Of a stretch of DNA of 64,000 nt, positions 19,629-28,644 are shown piece after piece. The notes beneath the pieces were generated by a model. That model ran no database searches. It was not told the DNA's origin and was given only the letters and a program-made list of their open reading frames with translations. Numbering within the stretch: position 1 is the first letter of the stretch; every line of letters starts with the position of its first letter. The translations under genes and the position numbers were made by a program. The DNA lies in the NCBI GenBank assembly GCA_028285755.1, contig JANQOQ010000015.1, positions 1-64,000 of the forward strand, read 5' to 3'. This DNA comes from Puniceicoccaceae bacterium. GTDB taxonomy: Bacteria > Verrucomicrobiota > Verrucomicrobiia > Opitutales > JAFGAQ01.

Positions 19629-21305
19629 CTAGGCTAGAGTAGCGAGTAAATAGACGACCAGTATAGTCAGCAGACTGACAATCACCGCAGCCGTAAACCC
19701 GAGAATGTCAGTCCGGTATCGTGCCCAATTGAATTGCTTGTGCAGCGATAATAGGTCCACGATCAGCAGTCCGTCCTCCGTTGTTTTATTCTTTGCCTCC
19801 AAATGGTCTGTATGTTCTGCATCCAGTTTGATATCAACTCCTTCTGCTTTCAGGCGATCTTCTTTACCCACCGGAGTATTGAGCAAAGTATAAAATGCGC
19901 GCAGCTTTTCAGCAGGTTCACCACGTGTCAGCAGACTGACCGTGATCATCATAATTAATCCCACCGGCAGATATAGCGCTACCTGATTCGCAAACTGCCA
20001 GCCCAGCACATAGTCCGTATATATCCCGATAAAAGCCATCGAGGCTACACTCGCTACCGTTCCCCAGCGATTGGCACCTTTCCATATGACACCCAGCCAA
20101 AAAGCGATGCCCATGTATGCCGTTACCTTCCAGCTTTCCTTAATGCCGTGCACAACACTCTCAAACCCGTAAGCAAACAAAATACCTCCCGCTACGACAA
20201 AAAATGCGGCCACACGGCTAACCTTCAACAAATCTTGATCAGTCGCAGACTTCTTAAAGTAGGGCTTGTAAATATTTTGAGTAAACAATGCGGATGCATG
20301 CACCATGAAGGCATCGCAAGTAGACATCACTGCCGCAATCAATGCAGCCAGCATCAGCCCGACAAGGCCCACCGGCAACAATTCCTTGGCTGCCACTCCA
20401 AATGCCATCTCACGATGCTCCCCAATCAGTTCAGGAAACAAAAAGGCTGTAAATACTCCGATAAACGCCCAGCCTGCAGTCGCAAAACGCTTCAGGAAAT
20501 TGCCATAAGTCCAGCCTACCCGGCAGGATATCTCTGTTTTTCCCGAACCCCCGATTGCCATGTGGTGCGGTAGTACTACTACCATCACCAATGCATTCAG
20601 CACGGCCATGATAATAAAAAACCCGGTCACTTCATAGGGCGCAACCAGGCTGAACATATGCTCGGGAAGTGCTGCCTTTATCTCTCCTATTCCCCCAGCA
20701 GCATTTAACGCAAAGGGAATCAGCATAAAAGAAAGCACCAGTATTAACACTCCTTGAATAAGGTCTGTATAGACTGCTGCGATAATCCCACCGGCCAGTC
20801 CGTAAGTCATAAACAAAATAGTCGAAATGATGATTACCCATTCCTCAGTCAGTGCCCCTCCGGTTAGCCCCTCTACTGTTACGCCCGTGCCCTTCAGCAT
20901 CACCCCGATATTCATGCAAAAATACAGCAGGGCTACGCAGGTATACAGCAAGCCAACCCCCTTGCCGTAACGCTCGATGAAAAAGTCTGCCATGGTTACA
21001 TAGCGCAGTCGTCGATAAATGGGGGCGATGATCCAGAAAAAGGGGGTAGAAAACATGAACACCCATTGATACCAGATGCCGGCCAGCCCGTTTGAATAGG
21101 CAGCTCCCGATACGGTGACCGGCTGATCTGTATGCGTGCCCACCCCAAACGCCTGTGCAATCATGAGTAGTTTGCCGAAGCGTCGTCCACCCATAAAATA
21201 ATCACCCGTGTTCTTGATTTTGGACATTGTCCATAAACCCAGAAAAACCGTAAATACAAAATAACCGGCAAGTACTATCCAGTCTAAAAGATGTAATCCT
21301 AGCAT
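19629..21305 (-). CDS. sodium:solute symporter (SSS family)
   Basis: A 558-residue, highly hydrophobic protein with about 13-14 membrane helices, beginning LDWIVLAGYFVFTVFLGLW and GDYFMGGRRFGK, the standard start of SSS (SGLT-like) transporters. QPVTVSGAAYSNGLAGIWYQW and the helix with GLAGGIIAAVYTDLIQG fit the family core. It uses the sodium gradient to bring a sugar or sugar acid across the inner membrane. It starts 26 bp after the GH2 gene, so the two form an operon, and the transported compound is probably a uronate-bearing oligosaccharide that the cytoplasmic GH2 enzyme cleaves. That link is inference from context. Confidence 0.92.
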   Translation of the reverse strand: MLGLHLLDWIVLAGYFVFTVFLGLWTMSKIKNTGDYFMGGRRFGKLLMIAQAFGVGTHTDQPVTVSGAAYSNGLAGIWYQWVFMFSTPFFWIIAPIYRRLRYVTMADFFIERYGKGVGLLYTCVALLYFCMNIGVMLKGTGVTVEGLTGGALTEEWVIIISTILFMTYGLAGGIIAAVYTDLIQGVLILVLSFMLIPFALNAAGGIGEIKAALPEHMFSLVAPYEVTGFFIIMAVLNALVMVVVLPHHMAIGGSGKTEISCRVGWTYGNFLKRFATAGWAFIGVFTAFLFPELIGEHREMAFGVAAKELLPVGLVGLMLAALIAAVMSTCDAFMVHASALFTQNIYKPYFKKSATDQDLLKVSRVAAFFVVAGGILFAYGFESVVHGIKESWKVTAYMGIAFWLGVIWKGANRWGTVASVASMAFIGIYTDYVLGWQFANQVALYLPVGLIMMITVSLLTRGEPAEKLRAFYTLLNTPVGKEDRLKAEGVDIKLDAEHTDHLEAKNKTTEDGLLIVDLLSLHKQFNWARYRTDILGFTAAVIVSLLTILVVYLLATLA

Positions 21306-21331
21306 TGCTGCGATTGGGGTTAGGGTAGTGT

Positions 21332-23194
21332 TTACTGCAAGCCGGATTTGAGGGTTCGGCTTTCGTACTGCAAAATTTTCTCTGAAAAGTAGCTCTTTAA
21401 GGTTTTGAAAGCAAGCTTTCGCTTGCCCTCATTGGATATGAGCCCTTTACGATTCCAACCGTCTTGGATGCCCGGCAGTGTTCTCCGGGGTGTCCTGAAG
21501 TCAAATAGCACCCATGGCGCAATCCCGCGTAATGAAGGAATTTGTTCAAGCATTTTGAGCTGTTGCTCAAAGACGTAGTCCTGAAACTCTTCTGTCCAGC
21601 GTTCCATGCGCTCTCCGTGCTTACCAGCAAGCGCATCTGCTCCGAATTCACTGACAATAAAAGGTTTTTGATTTGGCAAAAACCACTCAACGCCGTCCTC
21701 CATCTGGTCAGGAGTCCCACTATACCAACCCAGATATTCATTGCAGCTTACGATATCCATCTCAGCTGCCATGGGATCACTGATGCGCACCTGTCTCTTA
21801 ACAGTATCCGAATAATCCAGTTCATCCCGATCCAGTGCAGCACTGATCAGGCGTGTTGTATCGATCGACAATACCTGGTGCTTCAGCTTTCGCAAAAAGT
21901 CATTTCGCTGATCATTAACGGGTGTTTCATTCGCCAGTGACCATATAATTACAGAAGCCCGGTTTTTATCACGATGGACCATCGAGCTCAGTTGTTGCTC
22001 TGCCTGCCGCAATGTTTCGGGGTTTTCATACTGGATACCCCAGTAAACCGGTATTTCTTCCCACAGGAGCATGCCGTGTTCATCCGCCAATCTTACCATA
22101 TGCTCATTGTGCGGGTAGTGGGCTAATCGCAAAAAATTGCAACCCAACTCCATCGCACTGCTCAAAATGAAAGAGGCATCTTCCACAGAGTGAGCGCGTC
22201 TCATCCCTGAGGGGATCTCCTCATGGCATGAAACACCCCTTAAAAAAATGGGTTCACCATTCAGCAGTATATCTTCACCTTTTACTGCAATCGTCCGAAA
22301 ACCGATCTTATCCACTATTGTATCCTGCAGTGCTTTAAAGCACACCTCATACAGTTTGGGGTTCTTAGGGTCCCAAAGATCCACATTCGGTAGCTCAGTC
22401 GTAAATTCGATCGTCCCTTCTGCATCGCTGAGTGCTTGATAGGACCAGTCCAACTCATCGATACTCAGCGAAACCTCAACCCCTGCCAAAGCAGACGATA
22501 ATCTCAAATTGCCCTTCACCATACCTGAGTTATGGGGGTCGAGTTGCAATTGGTAATTATCGATAAAAACCTCCGGTGTCTCCATAATGTATACGTCGCG
22601 CGTGATACCGCCATAATTCCACCAGTCCGTACGCTTATTGGGCACATGCTCTTCTTCGCGGCGGTTATTTACATACACATTCAGCAGGTTATCCCCGCCT
22701 CGGATAGCTTCAGTCACTTCCACGTTAAATGGATCAAACCCACCCAGATGACTCCCCACCTTGCTGCCATTCAAATACACATGACATTCATAATTTACGG
22801 CTTCAAAACGAATAAAGACCCGCCGACCCTTTGTAATGTTCCACGAAAATGCCCTGCGGTACCAGGCTCCCCCCTCATAATACAACCATTCTGGGCTTTG
22901 ATGGTTCCAGTCGCCAGGTACCATGATGGTGGCCGCTTCCTCAAAGTTGTATTCCACCATATCGGCCGCATGCTCGGGCTTACGATTCTGGAAAAACGTA
23001 TAATATCTGGATCGATCTTCAAGTGGCATTTCATCGTGAGGGATACCCAATCGATGGTTGCGATAACCGGTCTCGTAAGGATCGACGACAAAAGCCCATT
23101 TGCCATTTAAGCTCACCTTCTTACGATGGTAGCTATTATGAAGCACAGCAGATAGCATATGGGTATGCTTTAAGGGTGTAGGGGTACTTGCCAT
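21332..23194 (-). CDS. GH2 glycosidase, beta-glucuronidase-like
   Basis: A 620-residue GH2 enzyme with the full layout: sugar-binding domain (residues 20-180), immunoglobulin-like domain (180-285) and barrel. The acid/base glutamate is in SVIIWSLANETP near 410 and the nucleophile glutamate in PFIVSEFGADALAG near 505. FDFRTPRR and QDGWNRKGLIS near the C-terminus resemble beta-glucuronidases more than beta-galactosidases. There is no signal peptide, so it is cytoplasmic, unlike most hydrolases around it. It precedes the SSS symporter in an operon and is divergent from a LacI regulator, whose operators probably lie in the gap. Substrate specificity (glucuronide versus galacturonide or galactoside) is not settled. 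Confidence 0.88.
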   Translation of the reverse strand: MASTPTPLKHTHMLSAVLHNSYHRKKVSLNGKWAFVVDPYETGYRNHRLGIPHDEMPLEDRSRYYTFFQNRKPEHAADMVEYNFEEAATIMVPGDWNHQSPEWLYYEGGAWYRRAFSWNITKGRRVFIRFEAVNYECHVYLNGSKVGSHLGGFDPFNVEVTEAIRGGDNLLNVYVNNRREEEHVPNKRTDWWNYGGITRDVYIMETPEVFIDNYQLQLDPHNSGMVKGNLRLSSALAGVEVSLSIDELDWSYQALSDAEGTIEFTTELPNVDLWDPKNPKLYEVCFKALQDTIVDKIGFRTIAVKGEDILLNGEPIFLRGVSCHEEIPSGMRRAHSVEDASFILSSAMELGCNFLRLAHYPHNEHMVRLADEHGMLLWEEIPVYWGIQYENPETLRQAEQQLSSMVHRDKNRASVIIWSLANETPVNDQRNDFLRKLKHQVLSIDTTRLISAALDRDELDYSDTVKRQVRISDPMAAEMDIVSCNEYLGWYSGTPDQMEDGVEWFLPNQKPFIVSEFGADALAGKHGERMERWTEEFQDYVFEQQLKMLEQIPSLRGIAPWVLFDFRTPRRTLPGIQDGWNRKGLISNEGKRKLAFKTLKSYFSEKILQYESRTLKSGLQ

Positions 23195-23200
23195 AATAAA

Positions 23201-23231
23201 ATACAGAGCCTGTATAAGCGATTAATACAGG
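23201..23231. promoter_or_regulatory. array of ATACAG/CTGTAT half-sites between GH2 and lacI-type genes (candidate operators)
   Basis: ATACAG (23201-23206), CTGTAT (23210-23215) and ATACAG (23225-23230) alternate in orientation. The latter two form an imperfect 23-bp palindrome, CCTGTAT-9 nt-ATACAGG (23209-23231). The position in the divergent promoter region next to a LacI-family gene makes an operator role likely. Confidence 0.5.
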
Positions 23232-23325
23232 TGAGAGCATTTCATCATGCTTGTAATTCAACTCTTCCCTTGCAGTGAAGTGATAAGTCACTAAAACTGT
23301 AGGGTAGGATATATTACCCTGAACT

Positions 23326-24366
23326 ATGCCTGCTCAAAAAAGAACAACCCTCCGTGAAATTGCGGAAAAAACGGGTTATCATTTCACTACAGTATCGCTT
23401 GCGCTCAGAGGGCATCACAGCATCCCTGAGAAAACGCGTGATAAGATTCGCATTATTGCTGAATCCATGGGCTACAAGCCTGATCCTATACTTTCTGCCC
23501 TTGTTGCTTATCGGCACTCCAAAACCCAAACCACCTATGCAGGTACGCTTGTCTGGCTTCTTAATTACGAACCTGATTACAAGTGGGAGCAAATTCCGCT
23601 CTTCAAGCAATACTTTGAAGGAGCCCAAAAAGAGGCTAAGACCCTTGGTTATCAGATAGAGACTCTCAACCTCCGTTCTGAAGGCATGACTGCAAAACGA
23701 GCCTCAGATATTTTGAAAACCCGGGGTATTCCGGGTATTTTTATACCCCCTCAGCAAAAAGCCTACAGTACGCTGGATCTCGACTGGGATCACTTTTCCG
23801 TAATATCATTCGGCTATACTCTCGAAAAACCTCAATTTCACGTCATTTCCAATAATCATTTCAGGATGATGTATCAATTACTTGAGGAGCTCTATAAACT
23901 TGGGTATCGCAAGCCTGGACTCGTTATGCTTAAAAAGTCTGCACAACGCGTAGAATTTAAGTGGATCAGCGCCTATCTCGGTAAAAATTACGATACTCCG
24001 GATTTCACAAACATGGAACCTCTCATTATGCAGGATTGGGACAAAAAGGCGTTTCTCTCCTGGTATGAAAAGAACCAGCCTGACGTCATTATTTCGGGCA
24101 GACGCCAAATCCCTGAACTCCTGCCTACTCTTGAGGAAATGGGGCTAAGATTACCCGAAGACATTGGTTATGCCGACCATAATATGAGTGATACCAATAC
24201 CGAAACCGCCGGGATCAAGCAGAACGGCATACTTGTTGGCAAAACTGCACTTGCCCAACTCGTCGGTATGATCCACCGTAACGAAAAAGGCATCCCGGAT
24301 ACTCCGACGGATATTCTCGTGGATGGGCATTGGTTCCAGGGACCTACTGTGCGCAGCATTAAATGA
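23326..24366 (+). CDS. LacI-family transcriptional regulator
   Basis: A 346-residue regulator. The N-terminal HTH reads TLREIAEKTGYHFTTVSLAL, followed by the hinge helix region (SIPEKTRDKIRIIAESMGYKPD) typical of LacI/GalR. The rest (65-340) is a periplasmic-binding-protein-like effector domain, in the wider LacI_3 (PF13377) style, with the usual late motif DIGYADHNMSDT. It is divergent from the GH2-symporter operon with 131 bp between them, and convergent with the enolase-superfamily gene. It probably represses the GH2/SSS unit until a sugar or sugar-acid effector binds. Effector unknown. Confidence 0.93.
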   Translation: MPAQKRTTLREIAEKTGYHFTTVSLALRGHHSIPEKTRDKIRIIAESMGYKPDPILSALVAYRHSKTQTTYAGTLVWLLNYEPDYKWEQIPLFKQYFEGAQKEAKTLGYQIETLNLRSEGMTAKRASDILKTRGIPGIFIPPQQKAYSTLDLDWDHFSVISFGYTLEKPQFHVISNNHFRMMYQLLEELYKLGYRKPGLVMLKKSAQRVEFKWISAYLGKNYDTPDFTNMEPLIMQDWDKKAFLSWYEKNQPDVIISGRRQIPELLPTLEEMGLRLPEDIGYADHNMSDTNTETAGIKQNGILVGKTALAQLVGMIHRNEKGIPDTPTDILVDGHWFQGPTVRSIK

Positions 24367-24382
24367 GGTTGGCTAACCTTGT

Positions 24383-25630
24383 TTAAGGAATAATGCTTCT
24401 ATCAATCCGTTTTGCCTTCTTCAGGTAATCAGGATCATAGTTTACGCCCATACCCGGTCCCTTTGGTGCGGGCAGTTTGCCATCCACCAAGTCAAAATCC
24501 ACCCCGGGCGATTCCCAGGGCAGGCTGCGATTTACCCCTTTAAATTCCTGGTAGGGGCCCAAAGCGGGTGCACAGGATGCAAAAACCAGCATGTAGAGAA
24601 AACCCATACCGACACCGGATATATGCGGTGTGCACTGAATTCCATGCCTTTGCGAAAGATAGGCTACCCGCAGCGAACGGATCAAACCCCCGTAGTAGAT
24701 GATATCCGGTTGTGAAAGCTGCACGGCACCATGCTGTATCATCCATTTAAAACGATAAAAACTACTCTCCTGCTCGCCGCCGGCAATAGTGATATCGAGC
24801 GCATCCGCCACTTTTTTCAATCCTTCAAGATCATCGAAGGGACAGGGCTCTTCATACATCGCAAACCCATTTGCCTCCAGCAGCCGCCCAATCTTGATTG
24901 CGTGGTTTGGATCCACATAAGAACTATTGGAATCTGCATACAGCACACAACGCTCCCCGAGTGCCTTTGCAACGGCAGGTATAAGTTTTTCTGTTCTGCC
25001 GGGAAACGTATCGATGCGCTTCATCCGGCCGCCTATTTTGAATTTAACAGCCGGGGCGTTAAAACGTTCGACACTCTCAATAATTCTTCGGAGTGATTCC
25101 TCCCAATCATGGCTGCGATGATTGTTTGCAATATAAAGTGGTATCTCCTCACGCACAATACCCCCCAGTAGCTCAGCTACCGGTTCTCCGGACACCCTGC
25201 CCAATAAGTCCAAAATCGCAAACTCGGCAGAAGCCACACATATCCACAAACTCTGCCCTTGGTTTTTGTAAGTGGCACCCGCTTCAAACACACCGTCTAC
25301 CAGGGTTTCGATGTCCCGGGCATCCTTGCCAATGAAATAAGGGGCCACATCCCTTAAGAAAATGGCAAAGTAGCTAGGCATCCGGGAGTTGTGGCTGATC
25401 GCCCAACCCTCAGCACCATCGGTTGAGCGCACGCGGACGAACCAGTTACTCTCTATCTTAAAAAGATCAAGGCTCTCTATGATCACCGGCTCCTTAAAGA
25501 GTTCCTTGCGGAAAATTTGATAAGATTCCTCATTTTTAGCAGAACCTGTTACGTTTCCGCTTAAGTGATTGAAAGCTGCTAATCCGCCGGCTACTCCCGT
25601 CCCCGTTTTCAGAAATCTTCGTCTGTTCAT
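24383..25630 (-). CDS. Tat-exported enolase-superfamily (mandelate racemase-like) sugar-acid dehydratase or racemase
   Basis: A 415-residue protein with a Tat signal: MNRRRFLKTG followed by a hydrophobic stretch. The enolase-superfamily active site is complete: K-x-K in VKFKIGG near 195, metal ligands in YADSNSS (D), YEEP (E) and AGGEQE (E), then QPDIIYYGG and TPHISG supplying a D-H dyad as in the mandelate racemase subgroup. Known members dehydrate galactonate, fuconate, rhamnonate and related acids, so a role in fucose or uronic-acid breakdown fits. It is co-transcribed with the GH28 gene (17 bp apart). Export of such an enzyme is unusual; known dehydratases of this fold are cytoplasmic. 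Specificity unknown. Confidence 0.85.
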   Translation of the reverse strand: MNRRRFLKTGTGVAGGLAAFNHLSGNVTGSAKNEESYQIFRKELFKEPVIIESLDLFKIESNWFVRVRSTDGAEGWAISHNSRMPSYFAIFLRDVAPYFIGKDARDIETLVDGVFEAGATYKNQGQSLWICVASAEFAILDLLGRVSGEPVAELLGGIVREEIPLYIANNHRSHDWEESLRRIIESVERFNAPAVKFKIGGRMKRIDTFPGRTEKLIPAVAKALGERCVLYADSNSSYVDPNHAIKIGRLLEANGFAMYEEPCPFDDLEGLKKVADALDITIAGGEQESSFYRFKWMIQHGAVQLSQPDIIYYGGLIRSLRVAYLSQRHGIQCTPHISGVGMGFLYMLVFASCAPALGPYQEFKGVNRSLPWESPGVDFDLVDGKLPAPKGPGMGVNYDPDYLKKAKRIDRSIIP

Positions 25631-25647
25631 GAATGGTGTTTGTATGA

Positions 25648-27018
25648 TTAATCTATGGATGGCCCTGTACGATCCATAGTCTCACCGTTGATAGTCACGG
25701 ATTCAAGGGTAACATCATCCAGGGCACCAATCTTGAGGGGAATCTTCGCATCTTCAATACTAAGATTGCGTACTACAATATCCTGTAGCGGAGACAACTC
25801 ATGCCCCTCTGCCCAGATTCCGTGCTCTAAAGCTTGCTTACACCTTACATTTTCGATCCGAAAATGCTTAAACGTAGGTGGATGTTCCCCTCCGCGATAA
25901 CTATGATAGTTAGTCTGGAATCTTAACAGCGCGACGCTGGCAGTATCTACCTCAATATTACGCACATGTACATTTTCAATAGTACCTCCGCGATCCAGGT
26001 TTGCTTTAAAGTAGAGCAGGTTACGCCCATTACCCACGCGGCAATTCTCGATAAATACATTCCGGACCCCCCCTGACATTTCACTACCGATCGCTACTCC
26101 ATTATGTACCTCTTCAAAGTAGTTATTGCGGATTACAATATTTTCTGAAGGCACTCCGATACTGCGCCCCTCCGCATCTCGACCTGACTTGATTGCAACC
26201 GCATCATCGCCCGTTCGGAAACGGCTGTTCTCAACTAATACATAGCGTGAGGAATCAGGGTCGATCCCATCATTATTAAGCCGAAAGCTATCCACAAGAA
26301 TGTCCCTCACAATAATATGCTCCGAATATACAAAATGAATCATCCAAAACGGGGAATCGATCAGTTTTACCCCCTCGATCAGTATGTTGCTACAACCTAT
26401 CGTCTGTAAAAAGCTGGGCCTTAACCAATGTCCCTTACCGAAAACACGCTCATGTAATGGGGCCAGGGCATTTCCCAAATCGCGCAAACGGTTTTGAGCC
26501 GGCTTTTGATTGGGTCTCCAGGTGCCAAAACTTTCTTCTGCATTCCCATCAATCGTCCCCTTACCTGTGATGGCAATATTCGAAGCCTGGTATGCGTAGA
26601 TAAAAGGTGAATAATTAAAAAGTTCTGTGCCTTCCCAGCGCGTAAACCTCACCGGTAGAAAGTCCTCTGGAATGGCACTAAACTGAAGTACCGCACCTTC
26701 CTTTACCTTCAGATGGATATGGCTCTTCAACTCCAAAGGACCCCGCAGGTAGTATACACCCTTCTCGAAAACAAGAGTACCGCCGCCTTCCGTGCTTAGA
26801 GTATTGATCAATGACTGTATAATCGGCAGATCATCCGTCTTGCCATCTCCCGTAGCACCCTCTGAGCGCACATCCACAGATCGATCCGGAAAAACCGGAG
26901 CCACAATAGCGTTCACAATTTCCTCTGCCTGATCCCAGGGATCCTCATAGACCGATTCTCCCCCCATACACAAAATTGCCCATGGCAAAGCTAAACAAAT
27001 CGCATAAAACCGTTTCAT
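25648..27018 (-). CDS. exported GH28 family glycosidase (polygalacturonase-like)
   Basis: Read from the ATG at 27018 (MKRFYAICLALPWAIL, a signal peptide) the protein has 456 residues; the open frame extends 14 codons further without export features. A parallel beta-helix is evident, with the start SVDVRSEGATGDGKTDDLPI and the GH28 catalytic elements NNDGIDPDSS (Asn-x-Asp), TGDDAVAIKSG (Asp-Asp), VHNGVAIGSEMSGG (catalytic-region His) and LLYFKANLDRGG (Lys). Family members hydrolyse alpha-1,4-galacturonide or rhamnogalacturonan linkages; related enzymes act on other uronides. Operon partner of the enolase-superfamily gene 17 bp downstream. This suggests that the target glycan carries uronic acids. 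Confidence 0.88.
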   Translation of the reverse strand: MKRFYAICLALPWAILCMGGESVYEDPWDQAEEIVNAIVAPVFPDRSVDVRSEGATGDGKTDDLPIIQSLINTLSTEGGGTLVFEKGVYYLRGPLELKSHIHLKVKEGAVLQFSAIPEDFLPVRFTRWEGTELFNYSPFIYAYQASNIAITGKGTIDGNAEESFGTWRPNQKPAQNRLRDLGNALAPLHERVFGKGHWLRPSFLQTIGCSNILIEGVKLIDSPFWMIHFVYSEHIIVRDILVDSFRLNNDGIDPDSSRYVLVENSRFRTGDDAVAIKSGRDAEGRSIGVPSENIVIRNNYFEEVHNGVAIGSEMSGGVRNVFIENCRVGNGRNLLYFKANLDRGGTIENVHVRNIEVDTASVALLRFQTNYHSYRGGEHPPTFKHFRIENVRCKQALEHGIWAEGHELSPLQDIVVRNLSIEDAKIPLKIGALDDVTLESVTINGETMDRTGPSID

Positions 27019-27174
27019 AGATATATACAGATACCTTGTATTACTGATGCACCAACCCACTGCTTATTCAAACTGTAGGGCGTGGAACAAAACCTGCTCA
27101 ACAATTAGACCTTTAAAGCTTTTGAAAGCCCGTAAATCTCGCCGCAACTATTACTAAACTACGTAGAAAATTAT

Positions 27175-28419
27175 ATGCCCATGAACGATTACCCAGCTTC
27201 CAGCCGCCGCCAATTTATAACCCGCGCAAGTTCACTGGGCCTCCTCGGCCTGGCAGGTGCGAACACCGCAATTGCAGAAGAGAGGGCCGCAGACCCAATA
27301 CTCAAAGCAAATACCGGGCAATCAAAAATCCGTGAAGTCCGCGCATGGGCTGTACCCCGGGCAATCTATGCACAGGTCATCGATGATGCCGGCAATGTTG
27401 GTTGGGGAGAGTGTGGCCACAGCGGTAGTGATCACGTTGCCCAGGTCGTCAATAAAATCTTGCCTGAGCTTATTATTGGTGAAGACGTTTTCAATGCGGA
27501 ACCCGTTTGGTCACGCATGTTTCATGAAATTGACGAACTCGGACCCGGCGGTCTCGCTTCCCAAGCGCTTGCCGGGGTGGACTGTGCACTCTGGGACCTC
27601 AGGGGGAAGCTGTTGGGGCTACCGGTTTATAAACTCATTGGCGGCAAATATCGTGAGAAGATTCCTCTTTACGGCACCTTCTCACGAAGCTTGGGCCGCG
27701 GTCGTTACATGACGCCCCAACAATGTGCAGACTACGCCGCTGAACTTGTCGAGGAAGGTTTCAAGGCAATTAAACTGCGCCTCGGCATTCGTGAGGAAAA
27801 CCAGGATCCTGCAGACGATCCTGCCATCCCCTGCACTCGTGCAGTTCGCGAAGCCATCGGCGATGACATTGAACTCTACGTAGATGCCAATAATGGCTAT
27901 TCCCCGATGCGTGCTATCATGAACGCACGCCGCATGTATGAAGAATTCAACGTCACTGTGTTTGAAGAGCCCGTTGCGGCAAACAACTACCATTCACTTG
28001 CCAAAGTCAGCGAAAGCTCACCGATATTCATTGCCGGTGGCGAACATGAATATACTAAAGGGCAAATGCGCGACCTTATCATCCAGGGCAAATGCCACAT
28101 TCTCAACCCCGACGTGAGCAAGCTGGCAGGTATCACTGAAGGCAAGAAAGTAGCTGCCCTAGCTGAAGCCTTCGACCTACCCATATCGGTACACAACGCA
28201 CGCCCAACTCTCCTAACGGCTGCCCACTTCCATTATGTGGCCTCCTGTCAGTCCGCCCATCGCCCCCAGGAACACCCCCGCAGAAATCGCCTTGAGCAGC
28301 TTTGGAAGTACTTTCATAACCGTATCAAAGTAAAAGACGGCTACGGTTATCTCCCGGAAGACCCTGGCCTCGGCCTTCACGTCAACCAATCTGCAATCCT
28401 CGAGGACGCTTTGGGTTAG
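27175..28419 (+). CDS. Tat-exported enolase-superfamily (mandelate racemase-like) protein
   Basis: A 414-residue protein with a Tat signal (ASSRRQFITRASSLGLLGLAG). Active-site residues are K-x-R in AIKLRLG near 200, metal ligands in YVDANNGY (D), FEEPV (E) and AGGEHEYT (E), and a D-H dyad in NPDVSKLAG and SVHNARP. This matches the mandelate racemase subgroup, but with K-x-R in place of the K-x-K of the other family member in this window, so the two probably use different acids or different stereochemistry. It is divergent from the GH28 gene across a 156-bp promoter region. A second in-frame ATG at 27181 could also be the start. Substrate unknown; sugar-acid dehydration is the best guess. Confidence 0.85.
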   Translation: MPMNDYPASSRRQFITRASSLGLLGLAGANTAIAEERAADPILKANTGQSKIREVRAWAVPRAIYAQVIDDAGNVGWGECGHSGSDHVAQVVNKILPELIIGEDVFNAEPVWSRMFHEIDELGPGGLASQALAGVDCALWDLRGKLLGLPVYKLIGGKYREKIPLYGTFSRSLGRGRYMTPQQCADYAAELVEEGFKAIKLRLGIREENQDPADDPAIPCTRAVREAIGDDIELYVDANNGYSPMRAIMNARRMYEEFNVTVFEEPVAANNYHSLAKVSESSPIFIAGGEHEYTKGQMRDLIIQGKCHILNPDVSKLAGITEGKKVAALAEAFDLPISVHNARPTLLTAAHFHYVASCQSAHRPQEHPRRNRLEQLWKYFHNRIKVKDGYGYLPEDPGLGLHVNQSAILEDALG

Positions 28420-28644
28420 GTAGTAACTGGCCTCTCTTACACCCAAACTTGTTGGAGAACCTTGCGAGACCAGCCCCGATAACAGCTATACTGTCAGAAT
28501 ATGGGATGAGTTTGATCGGAATGACATCCTAATGACTTCTTGGATCGGATGGATCAACTTTGATAGCAGGAGCTCAAGGTATATTATAAACTTTTAATCT
28601 ACTGGTTATCGACATACTTGATTTGTATTCGCTACGATAGCCCG

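Noticed and set aside
20148-20573. 141-codon ORF on the + strand
   Set aside because: Antisense to the SSS symporter; composition follows the reverse complement of membrane helices.
22532-23110. 192-codon ORF on the + strand
   Set aside because: Antisense shadow of the GH2 gene; no recognisable motif.
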